In this document: piece by piece, positions 34,936-44,209 of the stretch
Position numbering within the stretch: position 1 is the stretch's first letter
Layout of the letters: every line of letters starts with the position of its first letter
Source: Clostridiaceae bacterium
GTDB lineage: Bacteria; Bacillota; Clostridia; Tissierellales; Sporanaerobacteraceae
Direction: 5' to 3'
DNA length: 64,000 nucleotides
NCBI GenBank assembly: GCA_019391515.1
Contig: JAHXQP010000018.1
Location: 41,667-105,666, forward strand
Notes under the pieces: generated by a model
What the model saw: only the letters and a program-made list of their open reading frames with translations
Databases searched by the model: none
Told to the model about the DNA's origin: nothing
Made by a program: the position numbers and the translations under genes

Positions 34936-34962
34936 TTAGCACTCATTTAATAAGAGTGCTAA
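34936..34962 (+). promoter_or_regulatory. CIRCE operator (HrcA binding site)
   Basis: TTAGCACTC, a 9-base spacer, and GAGTGCTAA: an exact match to the CIRCE consensus inverted repeat. It lies between the promoter and hrcA. Confidence 0.97.
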
Positions 34963-35009
34963 TAAAACCCTTTGTTATAATGAAAATAACATATAATTGG
35001 GGTGGTGAA

Positions 35010-36056
35010 ATGTTAAATGAAAGAAAGTTAAGGGTTCTTAATGCTATAATAAATAGCTATATTATTAGTGCGGAGCCTATTGGTTCCAGAACTATATCTA
35101 AAAAATATGATCTTGGAGTTAGTTCAGCAACTATAAGAAACGAAATGTCAGATTTAGAAGAACTAGGATACTTAAACAAACCCTATACATCTGCTGGAAG
35201 AGTTCCTTCAGATAAAGCTTATAGATTATATGTAGACACTCTTATGAAGCAAGTTAGATCTAGAAGTTTGTTAAACGATAAAAACGTAAGAAAAAAGATT
35301 AAAAAACATTTATTGAGAGAAGCAGGGGAAGTAGAACAATTAATCCAGAATGCAGCAAAGATACTTTCAGAAATAACTAATTATACTGCTTTAGCTGTAG
35401 CACCCCAATTTAAACAGAGTACCTTAAAGCATATACAATTAATATCTATAGATGGTAATAAAATATTAGTAGTTATAGTAAGTGATTCTGGAGTAGTTAA
35501 AAACACAATTTTTAGAGTAGAAAATAAAATATCAGAAAATCAACTAGTCATTATATCCAACTTTCTAAATGAAAAACTTAAAGGTCTTACCTTGGAAGAA
35601 ATAGGTAATGAAATGGATGCAGAAATATTTAAAGAAATATACCAATTTAAAAATATTATACAAAATATCATACCTATTATTAATCAATCATTAGAAGATA
35701 TGGAAGATATAGAACTATATGCAGATGGTGTGACAAATATATTAAACTTTCCAGAATATAGTGATGTAGCTAAAGTAAAGACTTTCCTAGGATTTATGGA
35801 AGATAAAGACTCAGTAGCAAATATGCTTTTGAAAAATACATTTGATGATTTCGAAATAAGTATAGGCAATGAAAATATTTGCGAAGAAATTAGAGATTGC
35901 AGCTTGATAACTGCTACCTATAAATTAAATGGCGAGACTATAGGAAAGATTGGAGTAATAGGGCCTACAAGAATGGATTATTTTACAGTAATAAGTTCAG
36001 TTAAGCTTCTTTCTATTAATTTAAATGAGATAATAGATAGTTTTTTTATGAAATAA
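35010..36056 (+). CDS. hrcA: Heat-inducible transcription repressor HrcA
   Basis: This 348-residue repressor binds the CIRCE site upstream of its own gene. N-terminal winged helix: NERKLRVLNAIINSYIISAEPIGSRTISKKY...GVSSATIRNEMSDLEELGYL. Then the GAF-like dimerisation domain. Its activity depends on GroEL in Bacillus. The ATG at 35010 has a GGGTGGTGA site; longer frames start before the CIRCE element and are rejected. An imperfect hairpin (36056-36084) separates it from grpE. Confidence 0.96.
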   Translation: MLNERKLRVLNAIINSYIISAEPIGSRTISKKYDLGVSSATIRNEMSDLEELGYLNKPYTSAGRVPSDKAYRLYVDTLMKQVRSRSLLNDKNVRKKIKKHLLREAGEVEQLIQNAAKILSEITNYTALAVAPQFKQSTLKHIQLISIDGNKILVVIVSDSGVVKNTIFRVENKISENQLVIISNFLNEKLKGLTLEEIGNEMDAEIFKEIYQFKNIIQNIIPIINQSLEDMEDIELYADGVTNILNFPEYSDVAKVKTFLGFMEDKDSVANMLLKNTFDDFEISIGNENICEEIRDCSLITATYKLNGETIGKIGVIGPTRMDYFTVISSVKLLSINLNEIIDSFFMK

Positions 36057-36130
36057 TAGGGTGTGAGTTAAACTTACACTCTATTTAGAGTTAAGAGTTA
36101 GGAACATAGTAGGAAATACGAGGTGATTGT

Positions 36131-36706
36131 ATGGATATTAAAGAGGATAAGCTTAAAGAGGAAATGAATGATGAAGAAAAAGAAGAGATAGCAGATGAAG
36201 TTGAGCAAAAAACAGAAGATGATGTAAAATCAAATGAAGAAACAGAGAAGGAAAGTAGTATTGAAAAAGAGTTAGAAAACAAGGCAAAAGAAATAGAAGA
36301 TCTTAATGAAATGTATTTGAGACTTCAAGCAGATTTCGTTAACTATAAAAAGAGAGTAGAAAAAGAAAAAGAATCAATATATTCTTATGCTTCAGAAGAA
36401 ATTATAAACTCTCTTTTACCAATAGTAGATAATTTTGAAAGAGCACTTTCAAGCAGCACTAATAAAGAAGATAGTTTTTATGAAGGAATGGATATGATAT
36501 ATAAACAGTTGTTAGAAGTTCTTGAGAAGAATGGGCTTGAAGAAATAGAAGCTCTTCACTGTGAATTTGATCCTAATTATCATCATGCAGTATTTCAGGA
36601 AGAATCTGAAGAACATGAAGAGGGAATAGTTTTGGAAGTATTCCAAAAAGGATACAAATTGAATGATAAAGTTATAAGACCTAGTATGGTCAAGGTTGCC
36701 AAATAA
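36131..36706 (+). CDS. grpE: Nucleotide exchange factor GrpE
   Basis: This 191-residue DnaK co-chaperone has an acidic, low-complexity N-terminus and a long coiled coil (about 60-110, with LRLQADFVNYKKRVEKEKE). A C-terminal beta domain includes EALHCEFDPNYHHAVFQEES and VLEVFQKGYKLNDKVIRPSMVKVAK. GAGGTGATT ribosome binding site. Second gene of the CIRCE-controlled operon. Confidence 0.96.
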   Translation: MDIKEDKLKEEMNDEEKEEIADEVEQKTEDDVKSNEETEKESSIEKELENKAKEIEDLNEMYLRLQADFVNYKKRVEKEKESIYSYASEEIINSLLPIVDNFERALSSSTNKEDSFYEGMDMIYKQLLEVLEKNGLEEIEALHCEFDPNYHHAVFQEESEEHEEGIVLEVFQKGYKLNDKVIRPSMVKVAK

Positions 36707-36736
36707 AGAAAAATTGAAAATTAAGGAGGAATTTAT

Positions 36737-38578
36737 ATGGGAAAAATTATAGGAATTGACTTAGGAACTACAAACTCATGTGTTTCTGTTATGGAAGGTG
36801 GAGAAGCTACAGTTATTCCTAATGCGGAAGGTAATAGAACAACTCCATCTATAGTAGCATTTACAAAAGATGGTGAAAGATTAGTTGGAGAGACTGCAAA
36901 AAGACAGTCTATAACTAACCCAGAAAGGACTATTATGTCTATTAAGAGAGAAATGGGTAGTAATTATAAAATAGATATTGATGGCAAAACATATACACCT
37001 CAAGATATTTCAGCAATGATTTTACAAAAGTTAAAATCAGATGCAGAAAATTACTTAGGAGAAACAGTAACAGATGCAGTTATCACTGTTCCAGCATACT
37101 TTACAGATAGTCAAAGACAAGCAACTAAAGATGCAGGGAAAATTGCAGGTTTAAATGTAAAAAGAATTATAAATGAACCTACAGCTGCATCCCTTGCTTA
37201 TGGCATGGATAAAGAAGAGACTCAACATAAAATAATGGTATTTGACCTAGGTGGGGGAACTTTTGACGTATCTATACTAGAATTAGGAGATGGAGTATTT
37301 GAAGTAGTATCAACTAGAGGAAATAACCACTTAGGTGGAGATGACTTTGACCAAGCATTAATTGATTATATGGCAGAAGAATTTAAAAAGGAAAATGGAA
37401 TAGATCTAAGAGAAGATAAAATGGCTCTTCAAAGATTAAAAGAAGCAGCAGAAAAAGCTAAAAAAGAATTATCAAGTACAATGACTACAAATGTAAATTT
37501 ACCATTTGTTACAGCAACACAAAGTGGTCCATTACATTTAAACATGGATATATCTAGAGCTAAATTTGAAGAACTAACTTCACATCTAATTGAAAAAAGT
37601 CTTGAACCAGTTAGATTAGCATTAAAAGATGGTGGATTATCACCACAAGACATAGATAGAGTTATTTTAGTAGGGGGTTCTACAAGAATTCCAGCAGTTC
37701 AAGAAGCAGTTAAAAAACTTATAGGAAAAGATCCACACAAAGGTGTAAACCCTGATGAATCTATAGCTATTGGAGCTGCAATTCAAGGTGGAGTACTAAG
37801 TGGAGAAGTTAAAGACTTATTATTACTTGATGTAACACCATTGTCCCTAGGAATTGAAACTTTGGGGGGAGTAACTACAAAGTTAATTGAAAGAAATACT
37901 ACAATACCTACAAGAAAGAGCCAAATATTCTCAACAGCAGCAAACAACCAAACTTCTGTTGATATACATGTACTACAAGGTGAAAGAGAAATGGCTCAAG
38001 ACAACGTAACACTAGGTAGATTCCAACTTACAGGTATCCCACCAGCACCAAGAGGAATACCACAAATAGAAGTTACATTTGACATAGATGCCAATGGTAT
38101 AGTAAATGTTTCTGCTAAAGACTTAGGAACAGGAAAAGAACAAAAAATAACTATCACAGCTTCAACCAACCTATCAGATGAAGAAATTGATAGAAAGGTA
38201 AAAGAAGCAGAAAAATTTGCTGAAGAAGATAAGAAGAAAAAAGAAACAGTAGAAGTTAGAAACAATGCAGATTCAATGGTATTCCAAACAGAAGAAATAT
38301 TAAAAGAAATGGAAGGAAAAATTTCCGCAGATGAAAAAGCTAAAGTTGAAGATAGATTGGAAGCATTGAAGAAAGCACTTGAAGGCGATGATACAGAGGA
38401 CATTAAGAAGAAAACTGAAGAATTGACAAATGAATTCCATGCTATATCTCAAAAGATGTATGAGCAAGCAGCACAACAGCAACAAGCTCAACAAGGTGCT
38501 GATGGAAGCCAAGGTTCAAATGATGATGACGATGTAGTGGATGCAGACTATGAAGTTGTAGATGATGATGATAAATAA
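36737..38578 (+). CDS. dnaK: Chaperone protein DnaK (Hsp70)
   Basis: This 613-residue Hsp70 has an N-terminal ATPase domain ([43 protein letters not shown]) and a substrate-binding domain from about 380 ([17 protein letters not shown]). The helical lid ends in a low-complexity acidic tail [25 protein letters not shown] ribosome binding site. A strong terminator follows, so dnaJ may be partly uncoupled. Confidence 0.99.
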   Translation: MGKIIGIDLGTTNSCVSVMEGGEATVIPNAEGNRTTPSIVAFTKDGERLVGETAKRQSITNPERTIMSIKREMGSNYKIDIDGKTYTPQDISAMILQKLKSDAENYLGETVTDAVITVPAYFTDSQRQATKDAGKIAGLNVKRIINEPTAASLAYGMDKEETQHKIMVFDLGGGTFDVSILELGDGVFEVVSTRGNNHLGGDDFDQALIDYMAEEFKKENGIDLREDKMALQRLKEAAEKAKKELSSTMTTNVNLPFVTATQSGPLHLNMDISRAKFEELTSHLIEKSLEPVRLALKDGGLSPQDIDRVILVGGSTRIPAVQEAVKKLIGKDPHKGVNPDESIAIGAAIQGGVLSGEVKDLLLLDVTPLSLGIETLGGVTTKLIERNTTIPTRKSQIFSTAANNQTSVDIHVLQGEREMAQDNVTLGRFQLTGIPPAPRGIPQIEVTFDIDANGIVNVSAKDLGTGKEQKITITASTNLSDEEIDRKVKEAEKFAEEDKKKKETVEVRNNADSMVFQTEEILKEMEGKISADEKAKVEDRLEALKKALEGDDTEDIKKKTEELTNEFHAISQKMYEQAAQQQQAQQGADGSQGSNDDDDVVDADYEVVDDDDK

Positions 38579-38583
38579 ATTTA

Positions 38584-38625
38584 AAAAATCAAAGCTAAAT
38601 GATATCATTTAGCTTTGATTTTTGA
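38584..38625 (+). terminator. Strong terminator after dnaK
   Basis: A 20-bp near-perfect stem (AAAAATCAAAGCTAAATGAT pairing with ATCATTTAGCTTTGATTTTT) with T-run. Confidence 0.9.
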
Positions 38626-38673
38626 TAGAATATCTTTGAAGTATTTTAATAGAGTTTGAAAGTTGGTGAAATA

Positions 38674-39789
38674 TTGTCAAAAAAAGATTATTATGAGGTT
38701 TTAGATGTATCGAAAGATGCTACAGATGCAGATATAAAAAAGGCGTATAGAAATTTAGCAAAAAAATATCATCCAGACTTAAATCAAGGGAATAAGGAAG
38801 AGGCAGAGCAGAAGTTTAAAGAAGTAAATGAAGCCTATGAAGTGTTAAGTGATCCAGAAAAGAGGTCTAGATATGATAGGTTTGGCCACTCTGGTGTAGA
38901 TGGACAAACAGGAGGATTTGATGGCTTCGGAGATATATTTGACGATATATTTGATATATTTGGTGGTGGCTTTTCAAATTCTTCAAGAAGGAAACCTGGA
39001 CCAAGAAAAGGCCCAGATATTAGATATGATCTCAACCTAGAGTTTAAGGAAGCTGTTTTTGGTGTTGAAAAAGAGATACAGATTAGAAAAGTGGAAGATT
39101 GTTCTACTTGCAGTGGCAGTGGAGTAAAGCCAGGAAGTAGCAAGTCTACATGTTCTCAATGTAATGGAACTGGAGAAGTAAGATATTCTCAAAATACTCC
39201 TTTTGGACAATTTGTAAGAGTTGGTACATGTGATGCATGTAATGGAACGGGAGAAATAATTAAAGATAAATGTACAACTTGTGATGGTACAGGAAAGGTA
39301 AGAAAGCCCAATAAGATTAAAGTGAAGATTCCAGCAGGAGTAAATAATGGTTCTATTATATCTCTAAAAGGTGAAGGTCATGCAGGAGAAAGAGGAGGCC
39401 CTTCTGGAGATTTATATATTTATATAAGGGTAAAAGCTCATGAATTCTTTAGAAGAGAAGGAAATGATATTTACTGTGATATTCCAATTTCTTTTACTCA
39501 AGCAGCTCTAGGTGCAGAAATAGAAGTTCCGACATTAGAAGAAACTGTGGAACACCATATTCCCGCGGGTACACAAACTGGAACTCAATTTAAGCTGAAA
39601 AACAAAGGCGTTCCAAACGTAAGAGGTTATGGGAAAGGAGATTTTTATTTTAAAGTAGAAGTTAAAGTTCCTAAAAAACTTAATGAAAGGCAGAAGGAAC
39701 TTTTAAGGGAGTTCGCAAAAGAAAGCGGAGAACATCTTAAAGATGAAAAGAAAGGCTTGTTTGACAAATTCAAGGATGCTTTTAATTAA
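38674..39789 (+). CDS. dnaJ: Chaperone protein DnaJ (Hsp40)
   Basis: This protein of about 371 residues stimulates DnaK ATPase. J domain with the HPD motif (KKYHPDLN), a Gly/Phe-rich stretch, and four CxxCxGxG zinc repeats ([32 protein letters not shown]). The peptide-binding C-terminal domains follow. The TTG at 38674 is taken as start: GGTGA lies upstream and the N-terminus [15 protein letters not shown] matches the family. A longer frame from 38656 adds six unsupported residues. Confidence 0.97.
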   Translation: MSKKDYYEVLDVSKDATDADIKKAYRNLAKKYHPDLNQGNKEEAEQKFKEVNEAYEVLSDPEKRSRYDRFGHSGVDGQTGGFDGFGDIFDDIFDIFGGGFSNSSRRKPGPRKGPDIRYDLNLEFKEAVFGVEKEIQIRKVEDCSTCSGSGVKPGSSKSTCSQCNGTGEVRYSQNTPFGQFVRVGTCDACNGTGEIIKDKCTTCDGTGKVRKPNKIKVKIPAGVNNGSIISLKGEGHAGERGGPSGDLYIYIRVKAHEFFRREGNDIYCDIPISFTQAALGAEIEVPTLEETVEHHIPAGTQTGTQFKLKNKGVPNVRGYGKGDFYFKVEVKVPKKLNERQKELLREFAKESGEHLKDEKKGLFDKFKDAFN

Positions 39790-39828
39790 AAAAGCAATCA
39801 CTCTAAATAATGGGTGATTGCTTTAATT
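39789..39828 (+). terminator. Terminator after dnaJ
   Basis: AAAGCAATCAC (39791-39801) pairs with GTGATTGCTTT (39814-39824), followed by AATTTT. Confidence 0.82.
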
Positions 39829-39917
39829 TTAAACATCCATAATAAGGCTTTTTTTTAATTGGCTAATAGGATATAATAATGGAAGGTTTAACTTGTTTTT
39901 AAAGGATGTGAAATGTA

Positions 39918-40865
39918 ATGAAATGGATTGAAGTACAAATTAAAACTACAACAGAGGCGGAAGAGGCTGTAGCCAATATATTATATGAGGCAGGAGTTGG
40001 AGGACTAGCTATTGAAGATCCGAAGGATGTATTGACTTTTACTAAAAATGAAGAGGCTTGGGACTATATAGATGAAAAACTTTTAGAACAAGATTTTGAA
40101 GGGGTCATTATAAAAGGATATTTTCAAGAAAGCGAAGATTTAATAGATAAGATAGAGTTAATCAGGCAAAATATCGAAAAAATACCTCAATATAACTTAG
40201 ATAAAGGTCTTGGAGAAGTAACATTAGCAGAAGTATATGAAAAAGATTGGGCAGAAGCATGGAAAAAATACTATAAACCTAAAAAAATAGGAGAAAAAAT
40301 AGTTATAAAACCGACTTGGGAAGAGTACGAAAAAAAAGAAAATGAAATTATAATAGAATTAGATCCTGGTATGGCTTTTGGTACAGGTACCCATGAAACT
40401 ACATCTATGTGTATTAGACAGTTGGAAAACCATGTTAAAAAAGATGATACAGTATTTGATATTGGTTGTGGTAGTGGCATACTAAGTATAGTAGCAGCGA
40501 AACTAGGAGCAATAAAGGTTATAGGAGTAGATTTAGACGAATTACCTGTAAAAGTATCTAAAGAAAATATAGTTTTAAATAATGTTCAAGATATAGTAGA
40601 TATAAGAAGAGGAAATTTATTAGATGTAGTAGATGAAAGGGCAAATCTAATAGTATCCAATATTATTGCGGAGATAATAGTAGATTTAATTAAAGATATA
40701 AAAGGATACTTAAATAGTGATGGAATATTTATTTCTTCAGGTATAATATTAGAGAAGCTACCTTTAGTAGAAGAGGCTCTTAAAGAAGAAGGATTTAATA
40801 TTTTAGAAGTATCTAAAATAAAAGATTGGGCTTGTGTAGTAGCACAATTGGAGATGGAAGAATAA
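39918..40865 (+). CDS. prmA: Ribosomal protein L11 methyltransferase
   Basis: This 315-residue SAM-dependent enzyme trimethylates ribosomal protein L11. N-terminal substrate domain begins MKWIEVQIKTTTEAEEAVANIL. SAM-binding motif VFDIGCGSGILSIVAAKLGA, then GVDLDELPVKVSKENI and VSNIIAEII. dnaJ-prmA-rsmE is a common order. A TATAAT lies at 39872-39877 without a clear -35. AAAGGATG ribosome binding site. Confidence 0.95.
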   Translation: MKWIEVQIKTTTEAEEAVANILYEAGVGGLAIEDPKDVLTFTKNEEAWDYIDEKLLEQDFEGVIIKGYFQESEDLIDKIELIRQNIEKIPQYNLDKGLGEVTLAEVYEKDWAEAWKKYYKPKKIGEKIVIKPTWEEYEKKENEIIIELDPGMAFGTGTHETTSMCIRQLENHVKKDDTVFDIGCGSGILSIVAAKLGAIKVIGVDLDELPVKVSKENIVLNNVQDIVDIRRGNLLDVVDERANLIVSNIIAEIIVDLIKDIKGYLNSDGIFISSGIILEKLPLVEEALKEEGFNILEVSKIKDWACVVAQLEMEE

Positions 40866-40866
40866 T

Positions 40867-41601
40867 ATGAATAGATTTTTTATAGATAAAGAAAATATAT
40901 CCGAAGAGCTTATAACTATTGAAGGTGAAGATGTAAAGCATATAAAAGATGTAATAAGGCTTAAAGAAGGGGATAAGATAGAAATATCTTCTGAAGGAAT
41001 TCTTTATATATGTGAAATATCTATAATTGAAAAGAAAAAGGTTATAGCTAAGATTTTACATAGAGAGTCAGGTGATCATGAGCCACCAATCTCAATAACC
41101 TTATACCAGGGACTTCCTAAAAGCAGCAAAATGGATCTTATTATCCAAAAAGCAACAGAAATTGGGGTTAAAGAAATATATCCAATAACAACAAAGAGAA
41201 CTGTTGTAAAAATAGATAATAAGAAAAAAGAGAAAAATAAAATAGATAGATGGAATAAAATCTCCGAGGGAGCTGCAAAACAAAGTAAAAGGGATTATAT
41301 TCCAAAGGTTAATCCCATAATTTCCTTCAAGGAAATGATAAAACTACTTAAAGATGAAGAAAATATATTGGTACCATATGAAAATGAAAAAACAACAAGT
41401 ATAAAAGATGTTTTAAAAGATTTTTCAAATAAAAAAGTTCATATAGTAATTGGGCCAGAAGGTGGATTTGAAGAAGAAGAGATAGAAGAGCTAAAAAACA
41501 TAGGAAGTAAAATAGTATCTTTAGGGCCAAGAATACTCAGAACAGAAACGGCTGGTATAGTTACTTTGTCGATTTTATTATATGAGTTAGGGGATATATG
41601 A
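40867..41601 (+). CDS. rsmE: 16S rRNA (uracil1498-N3)-methyltransferase
   Basis: This 244-residue SPOUT-class methyltransferase has an N-terminal PUA-like domain (RFFIDKENI, EDVKHIKDVIRLKEGDKI). The knotted SAM-binding end shows HIVIGPEGGFEEEEIEELK and SLGPRILRTETAGIVTLSILLYELGD. It begins 1 base after prmA with the prmA stop close to its ribosome binding site, so the two are probably coupled. Confidence 0.95.
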   Translation: MNRFFIDKENISEELITIEGEDVKHIKDVIRLKEGDKIEISSEGILYICEISIIEKKKVIAKILHRESGDHEPPISITLYQGLPKSSKMDLIIQKATEIGVKEIYPITTKRTVVKIDNKKKEKNKIDRWNKISEGAAKQSKRDYIPKVNPIISFKEMIKLLKDEENILVPYENEKTTSIKDVLKDFSNKKVHIVIGPEGGFEEEEIEELKNIGSKIVSLGPRILRTETAGIVTLSILLYELGDI

Positions 41602-41623
41602 GGTTTATTTTATAGGAGTGGTT

Positions 41624-42934
41624 ATGATGAAGACAGTAGCGTTTTATACTCTAGGTTGCAAAGTCAACCAGTATGAAACTGAAGCAATGGAAGAAATATT
41701 TCAAAAAGAAGGATATAAAGTAGTAAATCCTAAGGAAAGTGCAGATATTTACGTAATAAATACATGTACAGTTACTAATTTAGGAGATAGAAAGTCAAGA
41801 CAATTTATAAGAAGAGCTAAAAAAACAAATAAAGATTCGACTATAGCAGTAGTAGGTTGTTATGCTCAAGTATCTCCTGATGAAATAGAGAAAATAGAAG
41901 GTGTAGATGTAATTATAGGAACTAGTGATAAAGAAAAAATTGTTAGACTATGTAAAGAAGCTAGAAAAAATAATATAAAAATAAATAAAGTGAAAGACTT
42001 TAGAGAATTAAAAGATTTTGAAGAACTAAAAATAGAGGATTTAAAATCTAAAACTAGAGCATATATGAAAATTCAAGAAGGTTGTAATCAATATTGTTCC
42101 TATTGTATAATACCTTATGCAAGAGGGCCTATAAGAAGTAGACCATTAGAAAATATAATAAAAGAAGGAAAGAGGCTTTCTGAAGTAGGATTTAAAGAAA
42201 TAATACTTACAGGAATACATGTAGCTTCTTATGGGAAAGATAGAGGAGACTATAATTTATTAGATGTTATAAAAGAAATAAATAAGATAGAAGGCATTGA
42301 AAGGATTCGACTAAGTTCTATAGAACCTACTTTAATAGATGAAAACTTTATGAAAACTATAACAAAAATGCCAAAAGTATGCGATCATTTTCACCTATCT
42401 CTACAAAGTGGAAGTGATAAAATTCTAGATAAGATGAATAGAAAATACACTACTGATGAGTATAGAAAGACAGTCCACTTAATAAGAGAATATATGCCCT
42501 ATGCAGGTATTACAACAGATATTATTGTAGGATTTCCTGGCGAAGGAGAAGAAGAATTTAAAGAAACCTATGATTTTGTAAAAGAAATAGGTTTTTCTAG
42601 AATCCATGTATTTAAATATTCTCCTAGAAGTGGCACCCCTGCAAGTAAGTTTAAAGAGCAAGTTCATGGAAGTATAAAGAGTCAAAGAAGTGAAAAGTTA
42701 ATAGAGCTTGGAGAAGAATTAATGAAAGAATTTAATAAAAAACTTATAGGGAAAAGTATGACTGTATTATTTGAAGAAGAATCAAAAAATAGTCTTGAAT
42801 ATATGGAAGGATATACAACAAATTATACACGTGTAAGAGCTTTAGGAAATTCTAATATAGAAGGAAAAATACTACCTGTAAAAATAATAGGAATAGATAA
42901 AGAAAATTTAATAGGGGAAATAGAGGAATTTTAA
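41624..42934 (+). CDS. mtaB: tRNA threonylcarbamoyladenosine (t6A37) methylthiotransferase
   Basis: This protein of about 436 residues makes ms2t6A at position 37 of tRNA. N-terminal UPF0004 domain with cluster cysteines (LGCKVNQYETEAM, INTCTVTN, VVGCYAQ). The radical SAM domain has CxxxCxxC in EGCNQYCSYCIIPYARG, followed by SLQSGSDKILDKMNRKY. The C-terminal TRAM domain starts near residue 370. ATG at 41624 has AGGAG at good distance; an earlier GTG overlaps that site. Confidence 0.93.
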   Translation: MMKTVAFYTLGCKVNQYETEAMEEIFQKEGYKVVNPKESADIYVINTCTVTNLGDRKSRQFIRRAKKTNKDSTIAVVGCYAQVSPDEIEKIEGVDVIIGTSDKEKIVRLCKEARKNNIKINKVKDFRELKDFEELKIEDLKSKTRAYMKIQEGCNQYCSYCIIPYARGPIRSRPLENIIKEGKRLSEVGFKEIILTGIHVASYGKDRGDYNLLDVIKEINKIEGIERIRLSSIEPTLIDENFMKTITKMPKVCDHFHLSLQSGSDKILDKMNRKYTTDEYRKTVHLIREYMPYAGITTDIIVGFPGEGEEEFKETYDFVKEIGFSRIHVFKYSPRSGTPASKFKEQVHGSIKSQRSEKLIELGEELMKEFNKKLIGKSMTVLFEEESKNSLEYMEGYTTNYTRVRALGNSNIEGKILPVKIIGIDKENLIGEIEEF

Positions 42935-42996
42935 TTTTTTCGTAGAATATAATTATTATAAGCTTAAGGCTAAGAAAGTTTTAGGAGGTGATTGGG

Positions 42997-43341
42997 ATGA
43001 GTGATTGTATTTTCTGCAAAATAGCCAATGGAGAAATTCCTTCAGATAAAATATTTGAAGATGATAAGGTTTTAGTTTTCAATGATATAAGCCCACAATC
43101 TCCTGTTCATTTTTTAGTTGTACCTAAAGAACATATTCCTTCTATTAAATATATAGATGAAAAAAACGCAGATATAATTAATCATATTACATTAGTTATT
43201 AATAAGATAGCAAAGGAAAAAGGATTGGATGATAAAGGCTATAGAATAGTAAATAATTGTGGTGAATTTGGGGGACAAACAGTAGAACATCTCCATTTTC
43301 ATGTATTAGGTGGAAGACAGTTAATGTGGCCACCAGGCTAA
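42997..43341 (+). CDS. HIT family (histidine triad) nucleotide-binding protein
   Basis: This 114-residue HinT-like purine nucleoside phosphoramidase begins SDCIFCKIANGEIPSDKI. It contains VPKEHIPS and the histidine triad HLHFHVLGG (His98, His100, His102), then the typical end QLMWPPG. ATG at 42997 chosen from the AGGAGGTGATT site; an earlier GTG lies inside that site. It is the usual neighbour of rpsU and yqeY in Clostridia. Confidence 0.95.
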   Translation: MSDCIFCKIANGEIPSDKIFEDDKVLVFNDISPQSPVHFLVVPKEHIPSIKYIDEKNADIINHITLVINKIAKEKGLDDKGYRIVNNCGEFGGQTVEHLHFHVLGGRQLMWPPG

Positions 43342-43348
43342 AATTGAG

Positions 43349-43377
43349 TTGCACAAAAAAATTATATAATGTATAAT
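43349..43377 (+). promoter_or_regulatory. Sigma-A-type promoter of rpsU-yqeY
   Basis: TTGCAC at 43349-43354, a 17-base spacer, and TATAAT at 43372-43377. Confidence 0.72.
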
Positions 43378-43383
43378 ATTCTA

Positions 43384-43452
43384 GTGCCGAATTCCGCTTA
43401 CTGCATATATTGTAGTGATAAGCAGTTTTGCAGTAGATGAGGGGAGGGAGAA
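43384..43452 (+). promoter_or_regulatory. Structured leader of rpsU (candidate)
   Basis: The untranslated leader of about 70 bases can fold: GCTTA-CTGCA (about 43396-43406) pairs with TGTAG and TAAGC (to 43424). The segment GCAGTTTTGCAGTAG then offers an alternative partner for the CTGC element. Mutually exclusive pairings before a GGGGAGGGAG ribosome binding site suggest autoregulation by S21. The fold is by eye and the role is inference. Confidence 0.4.
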
Positions 43453-43456
43453 ATAA

Positions 43457-43639
43457 ATGTCAGAAATCAAAGTAGGAGAAAATGAATCATTAGATAATGC
43501 ACTTAAAAGATTTAAAAGACAATGTGCTCGCTCAGGGGTTTTATCCGAAGCTAGGAAAAGAGAACACTACGAAAAGCCTAGTGTAAAGCGTAAGAAAAAA
43601 TCCGAAGCAGCAAGAAGAAAAAAGAAGAGAAGATATTAA
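43457..43639 (+). CDS. rpsU: 30S ribosomal protein S21
   Basis: This 60-residue very basic protein ([34 protein letters not shown]..., ending RRKKKRRY) matches S21 over its whole length. S21 contacts the 3' end of 16S rRNA near the anti-Shine-Dalgarno. Strong GGGGAGGGAG ribosome binding site, its own promoter and a structured leader. yqeY follows after 16 bases. Confidence 0.98.
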   Translation: MSEIKVGENESLDNALKRFKRQCARSGVLSEARKREHYEKPSVKRKKKSEAARRKKKRRY

Positions 43640-43655
43640 TTAAGAAGGTGTAAAT

Positions 43656-44099
43656 ATGTCTCTTAAAAAGAGTCTTATGGAAGATTTGAAAACTTCCATG
43701 AAAAATAAAGATACTTTAAGAAAAAACACTATCACTATGGTTAGAGCCGGCATCAAGCAAAAAGAAGTAGATGAAAGAAGAGAGCTTGATGATAAAGATA
43801 TTATGGATATAATAGCAAAACAATTAAAAGAAAAAAGAAATGCTATTAAAGAATTTGATAGAGGTGGACGTCAAGATTTAGTAGAGCAAACAGAAAAAGA
43901 AATGGAAATTTTACTTAAATATTTGCCAGAACAACTAACTGAAGAAGAAGTTGAAGAAATCGTTAAAGCAGTTATTGAAGAAGTAGATGCCAAGTCTATG
44001 AAAGATATGGGAATTATAATGAAAAATGTTATGCCAAAGGTTAAAGGTAGAGCAGATGGTAGTGTTGTGAATAAAGTAGCGAAAAAATATTTAAAATAG
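43656..44099 (+). CDS. yqeY: GatB/YqeY domain protein
   Basis: This 147-residue helical protein begins SLKKSLMEDLKTSMKNKDTLRKNTITMVRAGIK and ends with the C-terminal GatB-like domain (MKDMGIIMKNVMPKVKGRADGSVVNKVAKKYLK). The domain is shared with the tRNA-binding tail of GatB; a tRNA- or ribosome-linked role is assumed. Conserved partner of rpsU. AGAAGGTG ribosome binding site. Confidence 0.95.
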   Translation: MSLKKSLMEDLKTSMKNKDTLRKNTITMVRAGIKQKEVDERRELDDKDIMDIIAKQLKEKRNAIKEFDRGGRQDLVEQTEKEMEILLKYLPEQLTEEEVEEIVKAVIEEVDAKSMKDMGIIMKNVMPKVKGRADGSVVNKVAKKYLK

Positions 44100-44127
44100 A
44101 CCTAGGTTTAAATACCTAGGTTTTTTA
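44100..44127 (+). terminator. Terminator after yqeY
   Basis: ACCTAGGT pairs with ACCTAGGT around TTAAAT, followed by a T-run. Confidence 0.9.
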
Positions 44128-44209
44128 TATAGAAAAAAATTGTATTTTCTACATATAAATAATATAATATAAACACCACTAATTTTCTTAAAAAAATGGA
44201 GGTGATTTA

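Noticed and set aside
38502..38578. Tandem Asp codon repeats at the end of dnaK looking like a microsatellite
   Set aside because: The acidic low-complexity tail is normal for DnaK.
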